64,000 bases of DNA, from positions 930,001 through 994,000 of the forward strand of contig NC_017045.1 in NCBI RefSeq assembly GCF_000252855.1, read 5' to 3'. A model generated the notes under the pieces. That model was not told the origin of the DNA and made no database searches. It saw only the letters and a list, made by a program, of their open reading frames with translations. Of the stretch, positions 8,815 to 18,366 are shown piece after piece (within the stretch, counting starts at the first letter, position 1; each line of letters begins with the position of its first letter). The translations under genes were made by a program, and so were the position numbers. Origin of the DNA: Riemerella anatipestifer ATCC 11845 = DSM 15868 (GTDB lineage Bacteria > Bacteroidota > Bacteroidia > Flavobacteriales > Weeksellaceae).

Positions 8815-10038
8815 TTAGGCGTCCAATTCTCCTGCAATTACATTCATACTACTCATAGTTACAATAGCATCAGAAATCATAGAGCCTTTTATCATCTCTG
8901 GGAACGCTTGGTAGTATATAAAACAAGGTCTTCTAAAGTGTAGTCTGTATGGCGTTCTTCCACCATCACTAATAAGATAGAAGCCTAACTCTCCGTTTCC
9001 ACCCTCTACACAATGGTACACCTCTCCTTTAGGAATATCTTGCTCTCCCATCACAATTTTAAAGTGATAAATAAGAGCTTCCATTTTGGTGTAAACATCT
9101 GCCTTTGCTGGCAAATAAAATTCTGGAACATCTGCGTGATAGTCTCCTTCTGGAAGGTTTTCGTAAGCATTTTTAACCAACTTATAACTTTCCCATATCT
9201 CCTGCTGACGAACCATAAATCTGTCATAAGTATCTCCTGCCGTTCCTACCGGAATGATAAAATCAAAATCATCATAAGACGAATAAGGTTGTGCTACACG
9301 CACATCGTAATCTACCCCAGCTGCACGAAGATTCGGTCCTGTAAAGCTGTAATTAAGAGCTCTCTCTGCCGAAATAGGTCCTGCCCCGATAGTTCTATCC
9401 ATAAAGATTCTGTTTCGTTCCATTAGGTTACAAAACTCTTGGAATCTTTTTGGGAAGTTTTTAATAAAATCTTTAATTAATTCATGAAATTTAGGGCTAA
9501 AATCTCTCTCAAAACCACCAATTCTACCAATATTGGTAGTCATTCTAGCACCACAGATTTGCTCGTACATTTCGTAAATACGCTCTCTGTCTTGGAACAC
9601 ATAGGTAAACCCTGTAATTGCTCCTGTATCTACTCCTATTACCCCGTTACATACCAAATGGTCTGCAATCCTAGCCAACTCCATAATGATGATACGCATA
9701 TAATCTACTCTCTTCGGCACTTTACAACCGATGAGTTTTTCCACCGTCATATGCCATCCTAAGTTGTTGATTGGAGCAGAACAATAATTAAGACGGTCTG
9801 TAAGCGTAGTAATCTGAGCGTAAGGTCTTCTCTCTGATATTTTCTCAAAAGCACGATGAATATAACCTACCGTCTGCTCAGAGTGAAGTATCTTTTCCCC
9901 ATCCATTGTTAGTACATTCTGGAATATACCGTGTGTCGCAGGGTGTGTAGGTCCTAAATTAAGGGTATATAATTCCCCATCAATTTGTTCGCTACTTTCG
10001 TATTGGCTAAGTATATTAGATAGTTCGTTATCTTTCAT
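8815..10038 (-). CDS. nuoD: NADH-quinone oxidoreductase subunit D (49-kDa type)
   Basis: NuoD forms most of the quinone-binding pocket. The 407-residue protein contains LNLGPTHPATHG with H32 and H36, the loop that reaches the quinone head group, and the C-terminal FRRPCFIYYQAFPEMIKG region that replaces the NiFe ligands of related hydrogenases. It is encoded separately from nuoC, unlike the fused nuoCD of enterobacteria. The gene sits 35 bases after nuoC. Confidence 0.97.
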   Translation of the reverse strand: MKDNELSNILSQYESSEQIDGELYTLNLGPTHPATHGIFQNVLTMDGEKILHSEQTVGYIHRAFEKISERRPYAQITTLTDRLNYCSAPINNLGWHMTVEKLIGCKVPKRVDYMRIIIMELARIADHLVCNGVIGVDTGAITGFTYVFQDRERIYEMYEQICGARMTTNIGRIGGFERDFSPKFHELIKDFIKNFPKRFQEFCNLMERNRIFMDRTIGAGPISAERALNYSFTGPNLRAAGVDYDVRVAQPYSSYDDFDFIIPVGTAGDTYDRFMVRQQEIWESYKLVKNAYENLPEGDYHADVPEFYLPAKADVYTKMEALIYHFKIVMGEQDIPKGEVYHCVEGGNGELGFYLISDGGRTPYRLHFRRPCFIYYQAFPEMIKGSMISDAIVTMSSMNVIAGELDA

Positions 10039-10073
10039 AATTCATTTTATTTTAGGTAAAATATCCAATAGCT

Positions 10074-10568
10074 CTATCTACCAAACATTTTATCATCTTT
10101 ATCTTCTCTAGTACCATCTTCTAAGCGATATTGCTTAAGCATTGGGTGGTAGCCCATATCTGGGTCATTTAAGATAATTCTTAAATCAGGATGCCCCTTA
10201 AATCTAATACCGTAAAAATCAAATGTTTCCCTCTCCATCCAGTTAGCTCCTGAATATAAATCTGAAATGGTATCTACCTCTGCTTCTTCTATCGGCATAA
10301 ACACTTTTAGACGAACTCTAAAATTAGTCTTCATATTATGAAGATGATAGATAACTCCTAACTCTTTAGCCTTATCTTGAGGATAATGGATACCGCATAT
10401 ATCTGTAAGAAAACCTATTTCTAAAGAAGAATCTTTTAGATGATGAATAAGCTTTTTTACCTCTTCTTTTTTTACCTCTAATGTTAACAGACCATGAGGC
10501 TCAGAAACTGACAATACCGCTTCTGGAAATTCTCTATTTATGGCCTCTAAAACAAATTCGTTGTTCAT
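10074..10568 (-). CDS. nuoC: NADH-quinone oxidoreductase subunit C (30-kDa type)
   Basis: NuoC is a structural subunit of the hydrophilic arm. The 164-residue protein ends with the family signature NWMERETFDFYGIRFKGHPD followed by a Y-x-L-E-D-G-T-R-type tail (QYRLEDGTREDKDDKMFGR). It stands alone and is not fused to nuoD. The start ATG at 10568 gives a standard N-terminus. The gap of 82 bases to nuoB is one of the larger ones in the operon but shows no terminator. Confidence 0.95.
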   Translation of the reverse strand: MNNEFVLEAINREFPEAVLSVSEPHGLLTLEVKKEEVKKLIHHLKDSSLEIGFLTDICGIHYPQDKAKELGVIYHLHNMKTNFRVRLKVFMPIEEAEVDTISDLYSGANWMERETFDFYGIRFKGHPDLRIILNDPDMGYHPMLKQYRLEDGTREDKDDKMFGR

Positions 10569-10650
10569 ATCTTTTTATATGATAATTTGACAATGATTTA
10601 ACTTTTTTAATTTTTTGATAATCTAGCTCTCAATTTCAAATTATCTCAGT

Positions 10651-11205
10651 TTATTTAACACCGTAGCTTTCTAACAATGCCTTATACTCTGGCATATCTC
10701 TTCTTCTAAGACTTTCACTCTGTGCCAATGCCTGAACCTGCATAAACCCTTCTAATATCTGCTCTGGCCTAGGCGGACATCCTGGCACATATACATCTAC
10801 AGGTATAATTTTATCTATCCCTTGTAGTACCGAATAAGTATCAAAAATACCACCACTACTCGCACAAGCTCCCACCGCTATTACCCATTTAGGTTCTGCC
10901 ATCTGAGAGTAAACTTGCTTAAGCACGGGTGCTAATTTTTTAGATATAGTTCCGCAAACCAAAAGACAATCTGCTTGTCTTGGAGAGAAAGACATTCTTT
11001 CCGCACCGAATCTTGCCATATCGTAAGTAGGCATCGCCATTGCCATAAACTCAATACCACAACAAGAAGTTGCAAATGGTAGTGGCCATAAGGAATAAGA
11101 ACGAGCCATTCCTATAAGGCTACTTAATTTTGTTGCAAAGAACCCCTCTCCTGAATATCCTGGAGGAGCTGGTGCATCTGTTTTTATAATAGGTTTATTA
11201 GACAT
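10651..11205 (-). CDS. nuoB: NADH-quinone oxidoreductase subunit B (cluster N2)
   Basis: NuoB holds cluster N2, the last iron-sulfur centre before quinone. The ligands C48 and C49 (tandem cysteines in [14 protein letters not shown]), C114 and C143 (VPGCPPRPE) are all present. The 184-residue length is normal and the N-terminal loop leading to the quinone site ([19 protein letters not shown]) is intact. It follows nuoA by 43 bases. Confidence 0.97.
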   Translation of the reverse strand: MSNKPIIKTDAPAPPGYSGEGFFATKLSSLIGMARSYSLWPLPFATSCCGIEFMAMAMPTYDMARFGAERMSFSPRQADCLLVCGTISKKLAPVLKQVYSQMAEPKWVIAVGACASSGGIFDTYSVLQGIDKIIPVDVYVPGCPPRPEQILEGFMQVQALAQSESLRRRDMPEYKALLESYGVK

Positions 11206-11248
11206 CTCGTTTTTCTAATTTTTAAATATAATAGTTACTTAAACATTC

Positions 11249-11614
11249 TTACTTATCCCAATCTAAAGCTCCTCTTTTAAGAACATAGAAAAATCCGATA
11301 AAAAATACTGCTACAAATGTAAGAACAGCTAAAAAGCCTTCTACCCCAAACTCTCTAAAATTAACCGCATAAGGGTAGAAAAAAACTATTTCTATATCAA
11401 ATAAAACAAATAAAATAGCTGTAAGAAAATATTTAACAGAGAATGGTGTTCTAGCATCTCCTTCAATCTCTACCCCACACTCAAAAGCATCATCTTTAAC
11501 TCCGCCATTCAGCCTAGGACCCAAATAATGAGAAGCTACCAAAGAAATCAACACAAACCCCAAGCCTACAGCAGCTTGTATTAAAATTGGAATATAATTT
11601 TCTGGAATACTCAT
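11249..11614 (-). CDS. nuoA: NADH-quinone oxidoreductase subunit A
   Basis: NuoA is a three-helix membrane subunit and is the first gene of this complex I operon. The 121-residue protein has the family's loop GVKDDAFECGVEIEGDARTPFSVKYFLTAILFVLFDIE (read here in two parts), with the conserved cysteine and the acidic pair in the second helix. The ATG at 11614 lies about 23 bases below a -7 element, consistent with transcription of the whole operon starting here. Confidence 0.96.
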   Translation of the reverse strand: MSIPENYIPILIQAAVGLGFVLISLVASHYLGPRLNGGVKDDAFECGVEIEGDARTPFSVKYFLTAILFVLFDIEIVFFYPYAVNFREFGVEGFLAVLTFVAVFFIGFFYVLKRGALDWDK

Positions 11615-11636
11615 AATAATTTTAATTCTTGACTTG

Positions 11637-11666
11637 CAAAGCTAAGAAATTAAACCTTAAAACTAA
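11637..11666 (-). promoter_or_regulatory. predicted nuo operon promoter (Bacteroidota type)
   Basis: Read on the minus strand, TAGCTTTG at 11644-11637 fits the TAnnTTTG -7 element of the Bacteroidota sigma factor. TTA lies exactly 19 bases upstream at 11666-11664, one base off the TTG -33 consensus. The position just before nuoA is right for an operon promoter. No start site has been measured. Confidence 0.5.
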
Positions 11667-11737
11667 AAAAGCCACCTCCTTTTTAAAAGCAAAATAACTT
11701 ATATTTAGTTAATTTAGAATTATTTTAAATAGATGTT

Positions 11738-11917
11738 TTATCTGTTTTTCATTTTCTTTAATATCACCCAAGCTATATAAGCAATATACAAAAATAGTAC
11801 ACTTGCAAAGACAATATTAATGATGGTGTTTATCCGCCCATCTTCTACTTTAAAAATAGTATTATACAATATAAATACAATAATTAAAATCGCATAAAGA
11901 TAGAGTTGTTTTTTCAT
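11738..11917 (-). CDS. small two-helix membrane protein, unknown function
   Basis: A 59-codon frame from ATG 11917 to a TAA at 11738 encodes a peptide starting MKKQLYLYAILIIVFILY and ending WVILKKMKNR. It has two hydrophobic segments (about residues 5-21 and 31-53) joined by a short polar loop KVEDGR, with a basic C-terminus. It starts 10 bases after the stop of the acetyltransferase-like gene, so it is probably co-transcribed with it. I do not recognise a family. The hydrophobic pattern and tight spacing are the only support; AT-rich DNA can give such frames by chance. Confidence 0.5.
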   Translation of the reverse strand: MKKQLYLYAILIIVFILYNTIFKVEDGRINTIINIVFASVLFLYIAYIAWVILKKMKNR

Positions 11918-11927
11918 TGAAAATGCT

Positions 11928-13064
11928 TTAAATATCTAGTGAATAAGTCCTTCTTCGTTTGTGATTAACCGGATTATAATCCTGCCACAAAAGTTGAATA
12001 TTTTTATTTTCTTCAAGCTCAGGATTGGTCTCTAAAAACCTCACCCCTTTCTGCTTAAACACTTTATAAATTTCTTCAAAGATAATAGAAGTAACGCCTC
12101 TACGCTGATAATCTGGACGAATACCTATTAGGTAAAAATTAGCTCTATCATTCTTTTTACTTGCCTGTAGAAAATGCCACCACCCAAACGGTAACAACTT
12201 ACCTTTAGCCTTTTGCAAAGCTCTAGAATAAGATGGCATTGTGATAGCAAAAGCAATTAAATCATCATGTTCATCAGCAATACAAATAATATAATCTTTG
12301 TCTATAAAACCAAAATATTTCTCTTTATAAGTCTTGATTTGCTCATCTGAAATCGGCGTGTAGGTAGACAAATTTTTATAAGTTTCATCTAGTAATTTAA
12401 ACATAGGCTCTACTAAGGGCAATATTTCTTTTTTATGATTAAACCTAAGAACCTTAAGCTTATATTTTTCTTTAATAAGACCACTAAACTTGGTTATTTT
12501 TTCTGGTAGTTGCTCTGGAAAATCAATTTCAAACTCTACCCATTCTTTTTCTTTTTTAAGTCCAAGTTGCTCCAAATGTGTTGGATAATAGTCAAAATTA
12601 TATATCCCTATCATAGTTGCCAACTTGTCAAACCCCATCACCAACATACCTGCTTTATCCAAATTGGTAAACCCCATTGGACCTTCAATCTTGGGAAGAT
12701 TTTTAGATTTAGCTACTTCTATAGCCTTATCCATCAATACTTTTGAAACCTCTATATCATCTATAAAATCCAGCCACCCAAAACGCAACTTTTTAATACC
12801 TAACTCTTTCTCCTCTTTGTAATTAACTATAAGTGCAATACGCCCAACCACTTCACCATTTCTATACGCTAAATATTGTTCTGCATCAGAATAAGATAAA
12901 GCAGGGTTTTCTTTAGCATTCCAAATATTCTTTTCGTCGTTGTTAAGTGGTGGCACGTAGTTGGAATTTTCTTTATAAAGATTATTTGGAAATTTTATAA
13001 AATCCTTTAATTCTCTGTCATTAGTTACCTTTTTTACTGCTATAGATGCCATATTTTGGGTCAT
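11928..13064 (-). CDS. GNAT-fold acyltransferase-like protein (YghO-like)
   Basis: The 378-residue protein has the layout of the YghO-type GNAT-related proteins common in Bacteroidota. The N-terminal half has a FIKFPNNLYKENSNYVPPL motif, and the C-terminal GNAT-like part contains LIGIRPDYQRRGVTSIIFEE, where QRRGVTS resembles the acetyl-CoA pyrophosphate loop. The end NHKRRRTYSLDI is also typical of the family. The substrate is unknown. A second ATG at 13052 is an alternative start. The small ORF at 11738 follows closely. Confidence 0.75.
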   Translation of the reverse strand: MTQNMASIAVKKVTNDRELKDFIKFPNNLYKENSNYVPPLNNDEKNIWNAKENPALSYSDAEQYLAYRNGEVVGRIALIVNYKEEKELGIKKLRFGWLDFIDDIEVSKVLMDKAIEVAKSKNLPKIEGPMGFTNLDKAGMLVMGFDKLATMIGIYNFDYYPTHLEQLGLKKEKEWVEFEIDFPEQLPEKITKFSGLIKEKYKLKVLRFNHKKEILPLVEPMFKLLDETYKNLSTYTPISDEQIKTYKEKYFGFIDKDYIICIADEHDDLIAFAITMPSYSRALQKAKGKLLPFGWWHFLQASKKNDRANFYLIGIRPDYQRRGVTSIIFEEIYKVFKQKGVRFLETNPELEENKNIQLLWQDYNPVNHKRRRTYSLDI

Positions 13065-13133
13065 TTTTTACAGCAAATATAACATAAAAGTTTGGCATAA
13101 TTTTTTCTAAGTAGTGGCTAAAAATTAAATTAT

Positions 13134-13817
13134 ATGGGGTATTATATTATTTTAGGAATCATCACTCTAGTAAGTTGGTTGGTTTCGGCGAGGTTAAAAT
13201 CAAAGTTTAATCACTACTCTAAAGTAATTCTTAGTAACGGACTTTCTGGTAAAGAAGTGGCAGAAAAAATGTTAAGAGACAATGGTATACACGATGTTCA
13301 GGTAGTATCTATACCTGGACAACTTACTGACCATTATAATCCTATAAACAAAACAGTAAACTTATCTGAAGCTGTCTATATGCAAAGAAATGCCGCTGCT
13401 GCTGCCGTTGCCGCTCATGAATGTGGACACGCTGTACAGCACGCCGTAGGGTATTCTATGTTACAACTTCGTTCTAAGTTAGTTCCTATCGTTAATATCA
13501 GTTCTAACTTATTACAATTTATTCTTATAGGCGGTATCGCTGTAATGGCTGCAAGCGGTAACAAAACCTTATTAGCTGTAGGAGTTGGGCTATTTGCCAT
13601 CACAACACTATTTGCATTCGTTACTCTTCCTGTAGAATACGACGCTAGTAACCGTGCTTTAAAATGGTTGAAAAGCACAGGTACTGTAACTACACAAGAA
13701 TATGCAGGTGCTGAAGACTCTCTAAAATGGGCTGCTAGAACTTATGTAGTCGCAGCATTGGGCTCATTAGCTCAGCTAATTTACTTTGCTTCTATGCTGA
13801 TGGAGAGGAGAGATTGA
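13134..13817 (+). CDS. membrane zinc metallopeptidase (YugP / Zn_peptidase_2 type)
   Basis: The protein has 227 residues. It has an N-terminal membrane segment, a zinc-binding HECGH at residues 95-99 inside AAVAAHECGHAVQHAVGY, two further hydrophobic helices, and the motif LPVEYDASNRA, whose glutamate is the likely third zinc ligand. This is the architecture of the neutral zinc peptidase family PF04298. The substrate is not known. The gene is monocistronic, divergent from the acetyltransferase gene 69 bases away, and is followed by a strong hairpin. Confidence 0.88.
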   Translation: MGYYIILGIITLVSWLVSARLKSKFNHYSKVILSNGLSGKEVAEKMLRDNGIHDVQVVSIPGQLTDHYNPINKTVNLSEAVYMQRNAAAAAVAAHECGHAVQHAVGYSMLQLRSKLVPIVNISSNLLQFILIGGIAVMAASGNKTLLAVGVGLFAITTLFAFVTLPVEYDASNRALKWLKSTGTVTTQEYAGAEDSLKWAARTYVVAALGSLAQLIYFASMLMERRD

Positions 13818-13840
13818 ATAAAAATTTAATAAACACAACT

Positions 13841-13876
13841 CACCCATCTCAAGTTTTTTTGAGTTGGGTGTTTTTA
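13841..13876 (+). terminator. Rho-independent terminator after the zinc peptidase gene
   Basis: The arms CACCCATCTCAA (13841-13852) and TTGAGTTGGGTG (13859-13870) pair with one mismatch across a six-base loop and are followed by a run of five T. It lies 23 bases after the stop codon. Confidence 0.85.
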
Positions 13877-14022
13877 TAGATAATTATTCCTTAATTGAAT
13901 ATTCCCATATAACCAAAATTCATTTCTCATATTCTATTTTTAGAGTTCTCCAACAATAATAGTTGTATATCAGAGCATAGCTTCCTATATTTTTAATTAT
14001 CTTTGCCCTAAATCCTTCATAA

Positions 14023-15123
14023 ATGAAATACTACATTATAGCAGGAGAAGCCTCTGGAGATTTGCACGGAAGCAACCTTATGAAAGCTCTAAAACAAAAA
14101 GACCCTAACGCTACTTTTAGATTTTGGGGTGGCGATTTAATGGAGCAACAAGGTGGCACTTTGGTAAAGCATTACAGAGATTTGGCATTTATGGGATTTG
14201 TAGAAGTTGTCCAAAACTTAGGGACTATACTCAGAAATATTAAATTCTGTAAAGAGGACATTCGTAATTTTCGCCCTGATGTCTTAATTCTTGTAGATTA
14301 CCCTGGTTTTAATCTTAGAATTGCAAAATTTGCAAAAAAGCTAGGTATTAAAGTGGTTTATTACATTTCCCCTCAACTTTGGGCATGGAAGGAAAGCAGA
14401 GTAAATACTATAAAAAAATATGTAGATGAGATGCTCGTTATTCTGCCTTTTGAAAAGGATTTTTATAAAAAACATAAAATAGAAGCTCATTTTGTTGGAC
14501 ACCCCCTTTTAGATGCTTTATCTGATTTACCACCGATTGATATTCAGAATTTTAGAAAAGAACATCAACTAAGCGATAAAAAAATCATTGCACTACTACC
14601 AGGCTCTAGAGAACAAGAAGTAAAAAAAATGCTTTCAATAATGCTTTCCGTTAGAAGCGAATTTAAGGACTATCAATTTGTAATCGCTGGAGCACCTAGT
14701 TTACCTAAATCCTTCTACGAAAGTTATGTAGATAGGGAGGTTAGCTTTATTTCTAATAAAACCTATGACCTTCTCCGATGCTCCGATGCGGCACTCGTAA
14801 CCTCTGGTACGGCTACTTTGGAAACTGCCTTATTAGAAGTCCCAGAAGTGGTTTGCTATCGTGGAAGTAAAATTTCCTACGAAATCGCCAAACGCCTCAT
14901 TAAACATATTAAATACATTTCGCTTGTGAATTTAATTATGGATAAGGAAGTGGTTAAAGAACTCATTCAAGATGAACTCAATACGCCTAATCTTGTTAAA
15001 GAACTCAAACTGATTCTCAATGAAAATAGAGCTAGTCTTCTTTCTGACTATAAAATTCTCAAAGAAAAACTAGGAGGAAAAGGAGCTAGCGAGAAAGCCG
15101 CAGAAATCATTACTAAAATTTAG
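14023..15123 (+). CDS. lpxB: lipid-A-disaccharide synthase
   Basis: LpxB (GT19) condenses UDP-2,3-diacylglucosamine with lipid X to make the lipid A disaccharide on the inner face of the cytoplasmic membrane. The 366-residue protein opens with the family motif IAGEASGDLHGSNLM and contains PGFNLRIAKFAKKLGIKVVYYISPQLWAW and LLPGSREQEVKKM, all typical. A -7 element TATCTTTG lies at 13998-14005, just before the ATG; I see no TTG at the right distance above it. The stop overlaps the stop of the convergent gene by four bases. Confidence 0.96.
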   Translation: MKYYIIAGEASGDLHGSNLMKALKQKDPNATFRFWGGDLMEQQGGTLVKHYRDLAFMGFVEVVQNLGTILRNIKFCKEDIRNFRPDVLILVDYPGFNLRIAKFAKKLGIKVVYYISPQLWAWKESRVNTIKKYVDEMLVILPFEKDFYKKHKIEAHFVGHPLLDALSDLPPIDIQNFRKEHQLSDKKIIALLPGSREQEVKKMLSIMLSVRSEFKDYQFVIAGAPSLPKSFYESYVDREVSFISNKTYDLLRCSDAALVTSGTATLETALLEVPEVVCYRGSKISYEIAKRLIKHIKYISLVNLIMDKEVVKELIQDELNTPNLVKELKLILNENRASLLSDYKILKEKLGGKGASEKAAEIITKI

Positions 15124-16037
15124 TTGCTTTTCTCTAAATCTTCAACGACATCTTTTATATTAGGATACTTAAATTTATACCCTGCTTGTTCTATTTTCTG
15201 TGAGGAGACTTTAGCACTAGAAATTAGCATATCCGATAGTTCGCCTAGCATCATTCTAAGAAAAAATTTAGAAACTTTTACAGGCAGACTATATTTCTTT
15301 TTATATTTTTGAGTTTGATTTAAAAATTCATTTTGTGTTACTGGATTAGGTGCCACCGAATTAAAAATACCTTCCACTTCGCTCTCTAATAAGTGATGGT
15401 AAATAGCACAATGGTCTTTGATATGAACCCAACTCATCATTTGTTTACCATTTCCAAGCAGAGGTTTAATACCAAAATTTAAAGGTTGAGTCATTTTAGG
15501 ATAAGCCCCACCATTTGCTCCTAAAACAATACCTGTTCGTAGAATACATAATCTTTTCCCTAAATCACTGACTGGCTTTATAGAATTTTCCCACTTTTGG
15601 CATAATTGTGCTAAAAAATCTGCTGCAGCGGGCATATCTTCCATACAAAGCATATCACTAGGAATTTCTAACCCATACCAACCTATCGCAGAAGTACTAA
15701 TAACCATCTTAATATGATTATCCACTTCTTGTAAAGCCTTTACTATGGTCTCATTAGCATTGATTCTACTATTGACGAGTGTTTCTTTCCTTTGAGTAGT
15801 CCAGCGTTCATCTGCAATACCTGCTCCTGCGAGGTTGATGATAGCATCTGCCATTTCAAAAGGTTTTTTATCAAAAGTTTTTAACTGAGGATTCCATTCA
15901 AAATAGCGTAAGTTGCTCTGCGGATTATGAGGTGGTAGCCTTCTAGTTAAAACAAAAATCTCATATCCCTTTGAGAGAAGATATTCGATAAGATGTTTCC
16001 CTACAAAGCCTGTTCCTCCTGAAATAATAACTTTCAT
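15120..16037 (-). CDS. TIGR01777-type SDR epimerase (YfcH-like)
   Basis: An extended short-chain dehydrogenase with the dinucleotide loop ISGGTGFVGKHLIEYL directly at the N-terminus. It has an internal STSAIGWYG active-site block and a C-terminal region (FFLRMMLGELSDMLISSAKVSSQKI) matching the DUF1731 tail of the YfcH/TIGR01777 family. I chose ATG 16037 (305 residues) because a longer frame would place eight charged residues before the Rossmann strand. The substrate is unknown. The gene ends tail to tail with lpxB, with overlapping stops and no terminator between them. Confidence 0.88.
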   Translation of the reverse strand: MKVIISGGTGFVGKHLIEYLLSKGYEIFVLTRRLPPHNPQSNLRYFEWNPQLKTFDKKPFEMADAIINLAGAGIADERWTTQRKETLVNSRINANETIVKALQEVDNHIKMVISTSAIGWYGLEIPSDMLCMEDMPAAADFLAQLCQKWENSIKPVSDLGKRLCILRTGIVLGANGGAYPKMTQPLNFGIKPLLGNGKQMMSWVHIKDHCAIYHHLLESEVEGIFNSVAPNPVTQNEFLNQTQKYKKKYSLPVKVSKFFLRMMLGELSDMLISSAKVSSQKIEQAGYKFKYPNIKDVVEDLEKSN

Positions 16038-16097
16038 CTTTGCTTCCACTTTTTTAATCAAAAAGCCCTAAGATATTTAATCCTAGAGCCTTTAGAT

Positions 16098-18248
16098 TTA
16101 ATTTTTATTATTTTTCAAATGAGCATCAAAATAATCTGTAACCTTTTGCATCAGATGCACCCTATCTTTACCTAGCACATTATGAGCATGACCTGGATAG
16201 ACAAAATAATCCAATTGCACCCCTTTATCAACTGCTGCTTTCAAGAAATCAATCGTATGTTGCCATACCACTACATCATCCTGAGCTCCGTGTATCAAGA
16301 GTAAATTCCCTTTAAGATTTTGTACCTTATCTAGTAGATTAGCTTGTGCATAGCCTTCTGGATTTTGCTGTGGGGTATCCATATAACGCTCTGTGTACAT
16401 AATTTCATACATCTTCCAATCTATCACAGGACCTCCTGCCACACCTACCTTAAAGACCTCTGGGTGACGAAGCATTAAACTCGTCGTTATAAACCCTCCG
16501 AAACTCCAACCATGAACGCCCATTCTTTCAGCATCTACAAAAGATAATGATTTTAAATAATCCACTCCCTTTAGTTGGTCATTCATCTCCACAGTTCCTA
16601 GCTGACGAAATGGTGCTGACTCAAACTTTAGACCTCTATTAGACGAACCTCTACCGTCCATAGTAAAGACAACATAATCCCTCTGTGCTAAATATTCGTA
16701 CCAAAGATTGCCACTGGCAGGGAAAGAATTAGTAATCAACTGTAGATGTGGACCATTATATAAATAAACAATAACAGGATATTTTTTATTTGGATTAAAT
16801 GAAGTTGGCAAAATCAGCTTTCCATAAAGAGGCGTACCATCATCTGCTTTTAGTGTTACATTTTTAACCTCTGGACGAAGGTATCCCTCCAAAGTATTAT
16901 CTGCAGACAACAAAGTACTAGACACCATTGTATCGGTATTGATGACCTCTATTTTTCTTGGCGTAGTTGCGTTAGAATAGCTATCTAACAATACTGTCCC
17001 AGAAGGATTAAGCAATCCCCTATGAACACCCGCCGACTTGGAAAGACGCACCATTTTCTTGTTATGCCAATTAACCTTATACAAGTGTTTTTCTAAAGGG
17101 GTTTCTTTAGTTGCCTCTATATAAATTTCATTTTTCTTGGCATTGAATCCTAGAATATCACTCACTAACCAATCCCCTTCTGTAATTTGACCAACCAAAC
17201 CTTTAGTTAAATGATAGTGAAACAAATGATTATATCCCGTTCTTTGGCTCTGCCAAAGAAAATCTGTATTAGAATTAGGTAAGAATACCAACGAGTGTTG
17301 TGGCTCTACATATTTATCACTTTTTTCCTCAAAAAGAGTTTTGATAAACGCTCCTGTTTTAGCGTCATATTGATTCATTTTGAGGTGATTTTGGTCTCTA
17401 TTGAGAACACCTACAAAAATATATTTAGCATCTGGACTCCACGAAACAGCCGTTAAATACTGTTCTTTATCTCCTTCTATATTTAGAAAATGAGTTTTTT
17501 TAGATTTTATATCATAAACACCTAAACTCACTTGATGAGAAGTACCACCCGCCATAGGATATTTAATATTATGATTTTTTGCAGGCGTAACCGACCAATC
17601 TATCACAGGATAATCATTCACCATTGTTTGGTCCATTCTGTAAAATGCAATCATAGAATTATCAGGAGCAGAGAAAATACCTCCATCTATCCCAAACTCG
17701 TTACGGTGAACCGATTGTCCACTAATGATATTTTCGTTCTTTTCATCGGTGATTGCAAATGCTTGTCCATTTTTTTGCCAATAAAGGTTATTTTTAACCG
17801 TATAAACAAAAGTGGAATTATCCGATAACAGTGTGATATTATCCGCTTCCTCTGGCAAACGCTCCCATTCTTTAATATTCCAACCATTACTTTTTTTCTC
17901 CAACAAATAATGGGTGTTGTCCTGAGAAAAATAAGCTGTATTATTATTGATGAAATTGAGATTAGGAAAACCAAATAATTTTCTACCTCCTGTTAAATTT
18001 TGGTTGATTTGGTAAAGAGAAATTAAAGTATCCGATTTCATTGAAGGGTACTCTGTAACCATATAGGCATTCTTAACCGAATGAATATACGCTGAACCAT
18101 CTTTTGCCCACTGTAATTGAGGTAAATTCTTAATTGCCAAATTAGAACGAAGCCCATTAACAGCTTCACTCATTGTAAACTTTTGTTTTTGAGCAGGTAA
18201 CAACCCCACTACTAATAGGGCTAACCAATAGTTTTTATTAAATTTCAT
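16098..18248 (-). CDS. S9 family prolyl peptidase, DPP IV type
   Basis: A secreted serine peptidase of about 716 residues: signal peptide (MKFNKNYWLALLVVGLLPAQ), a DPP IV N-terminal beta-propeller, then an alpha/beta-hydrolase domain. The catalytic serine is in HGWSFGGFITTSLM, the acid in IHGAQDDVVVW and the histidine in YPGHAHNVLG. The family removes Xaa-Pro dipeptides from peptides in the periplasm. I placed the start at ATG 18248; the upstream in-frame ATG at 18272 would lie above the predicted transcription start. Confidence 0.93.
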   Translation of the reverse strand: MKFNKNYWLALLVVGLLPAQKQKFTMSEAVNGLRSNLAIKNLPQLQWAKDGSAYIHSVKNAYMVTEYPSMKSDTLISLYQINQNLTGGRKLFGFPNLNFINNNTAYFSQDNTHYLLEKKSNGWNIKEWERLPEEADNITLLSDNSTFVYTVKNNLYWQKNGQAFAITDEKNENIISGQSVHRNEFGIDGGIFSAPDNSMIAFYRMDQTMVNDYPVIDWSVTPAKNHNIKYPMAGGTSHQVSLGVYDIKSKKTHFLNIEGDKEQYLTAVSWSPDAKYIFVGVLNRDQNHLKMNQYDAKTGAFIKTLFEEKSDKYVEPQHSLVFLPNSNTDFLWQSQRTGYNHLFHYHLTKGLVGQITEGDWLVSDILGFNAKKNEIYIEATKETPLEKHLYKVNWHNKKMVRLSKSAGVHRGLLNPSGTVLLDSYSNATTPRKIEVINTDTMVSSTLLSADNTLEGYLRPEVKNVTLKADDGTPLYGKLILPTSFNPNKKYPVIVYLYNGPHLQLITNSFPASGNLWYEYLAQRDYVVFTMDGRGSSNRGLKFESAPFRQLGTVEMNDQLKGVDYLKSLSFVDAERMGVHGWSFGGFITTSLMLRHPEVFKVGVAGGPVIDWKMYEIMYTERYMDTPQQNPEGYAQANLLDKVQNLKGNLLLIHGAQDDVVVWQHTIDFLKAAVDKGVQLDYFVYPGHAHNVLGKDRVHLMQKVTDYFDAHLKNNKN

Positions 18249-18269
18249 AACGATAATTTGTTCTAACTT

Positions 18270-18302
18270 CAAAGATACTAAAAAATGTTACACTGAAAAC
18301 AA
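18270..18302 (-). promoter_or_regulatory. predicted promoter of the DPP IV-type peptidase gene
   Basis: On the minus strand a TATCTTTG -7 element (18277-18270) is preceded by TTG at 18302-18300 with a 22-base spacer, within the range accepted for Bacteroidota promoters. Transcription would begin near 18264, supporting translation from ATG 18248. Confidence 0.5.
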
Positions 18303-18366
18303 AACACCTCTAGTCTCCTTTGAATTTAAAATAAACTCCGTTATGAAAATCCTATTATAGTTGAGA

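Noticed and set aside
11671-11680. AGGAGGTGGC on the minus strand above nuoA, a strong Shine-Dalgarno look-alike
   Set aside because: No start codon follows at a usable distance and it lies above the predicted promoter start. Ribosome binding in this phylum does not depend on such sites.
13998-14005. Full promoter for lpxB
   Set aside because: Only the -7 element TATCTTTG is present; no TTG occurs at a 17-23 base spacing, so I mention it with the gene but do not list a complete promoter.
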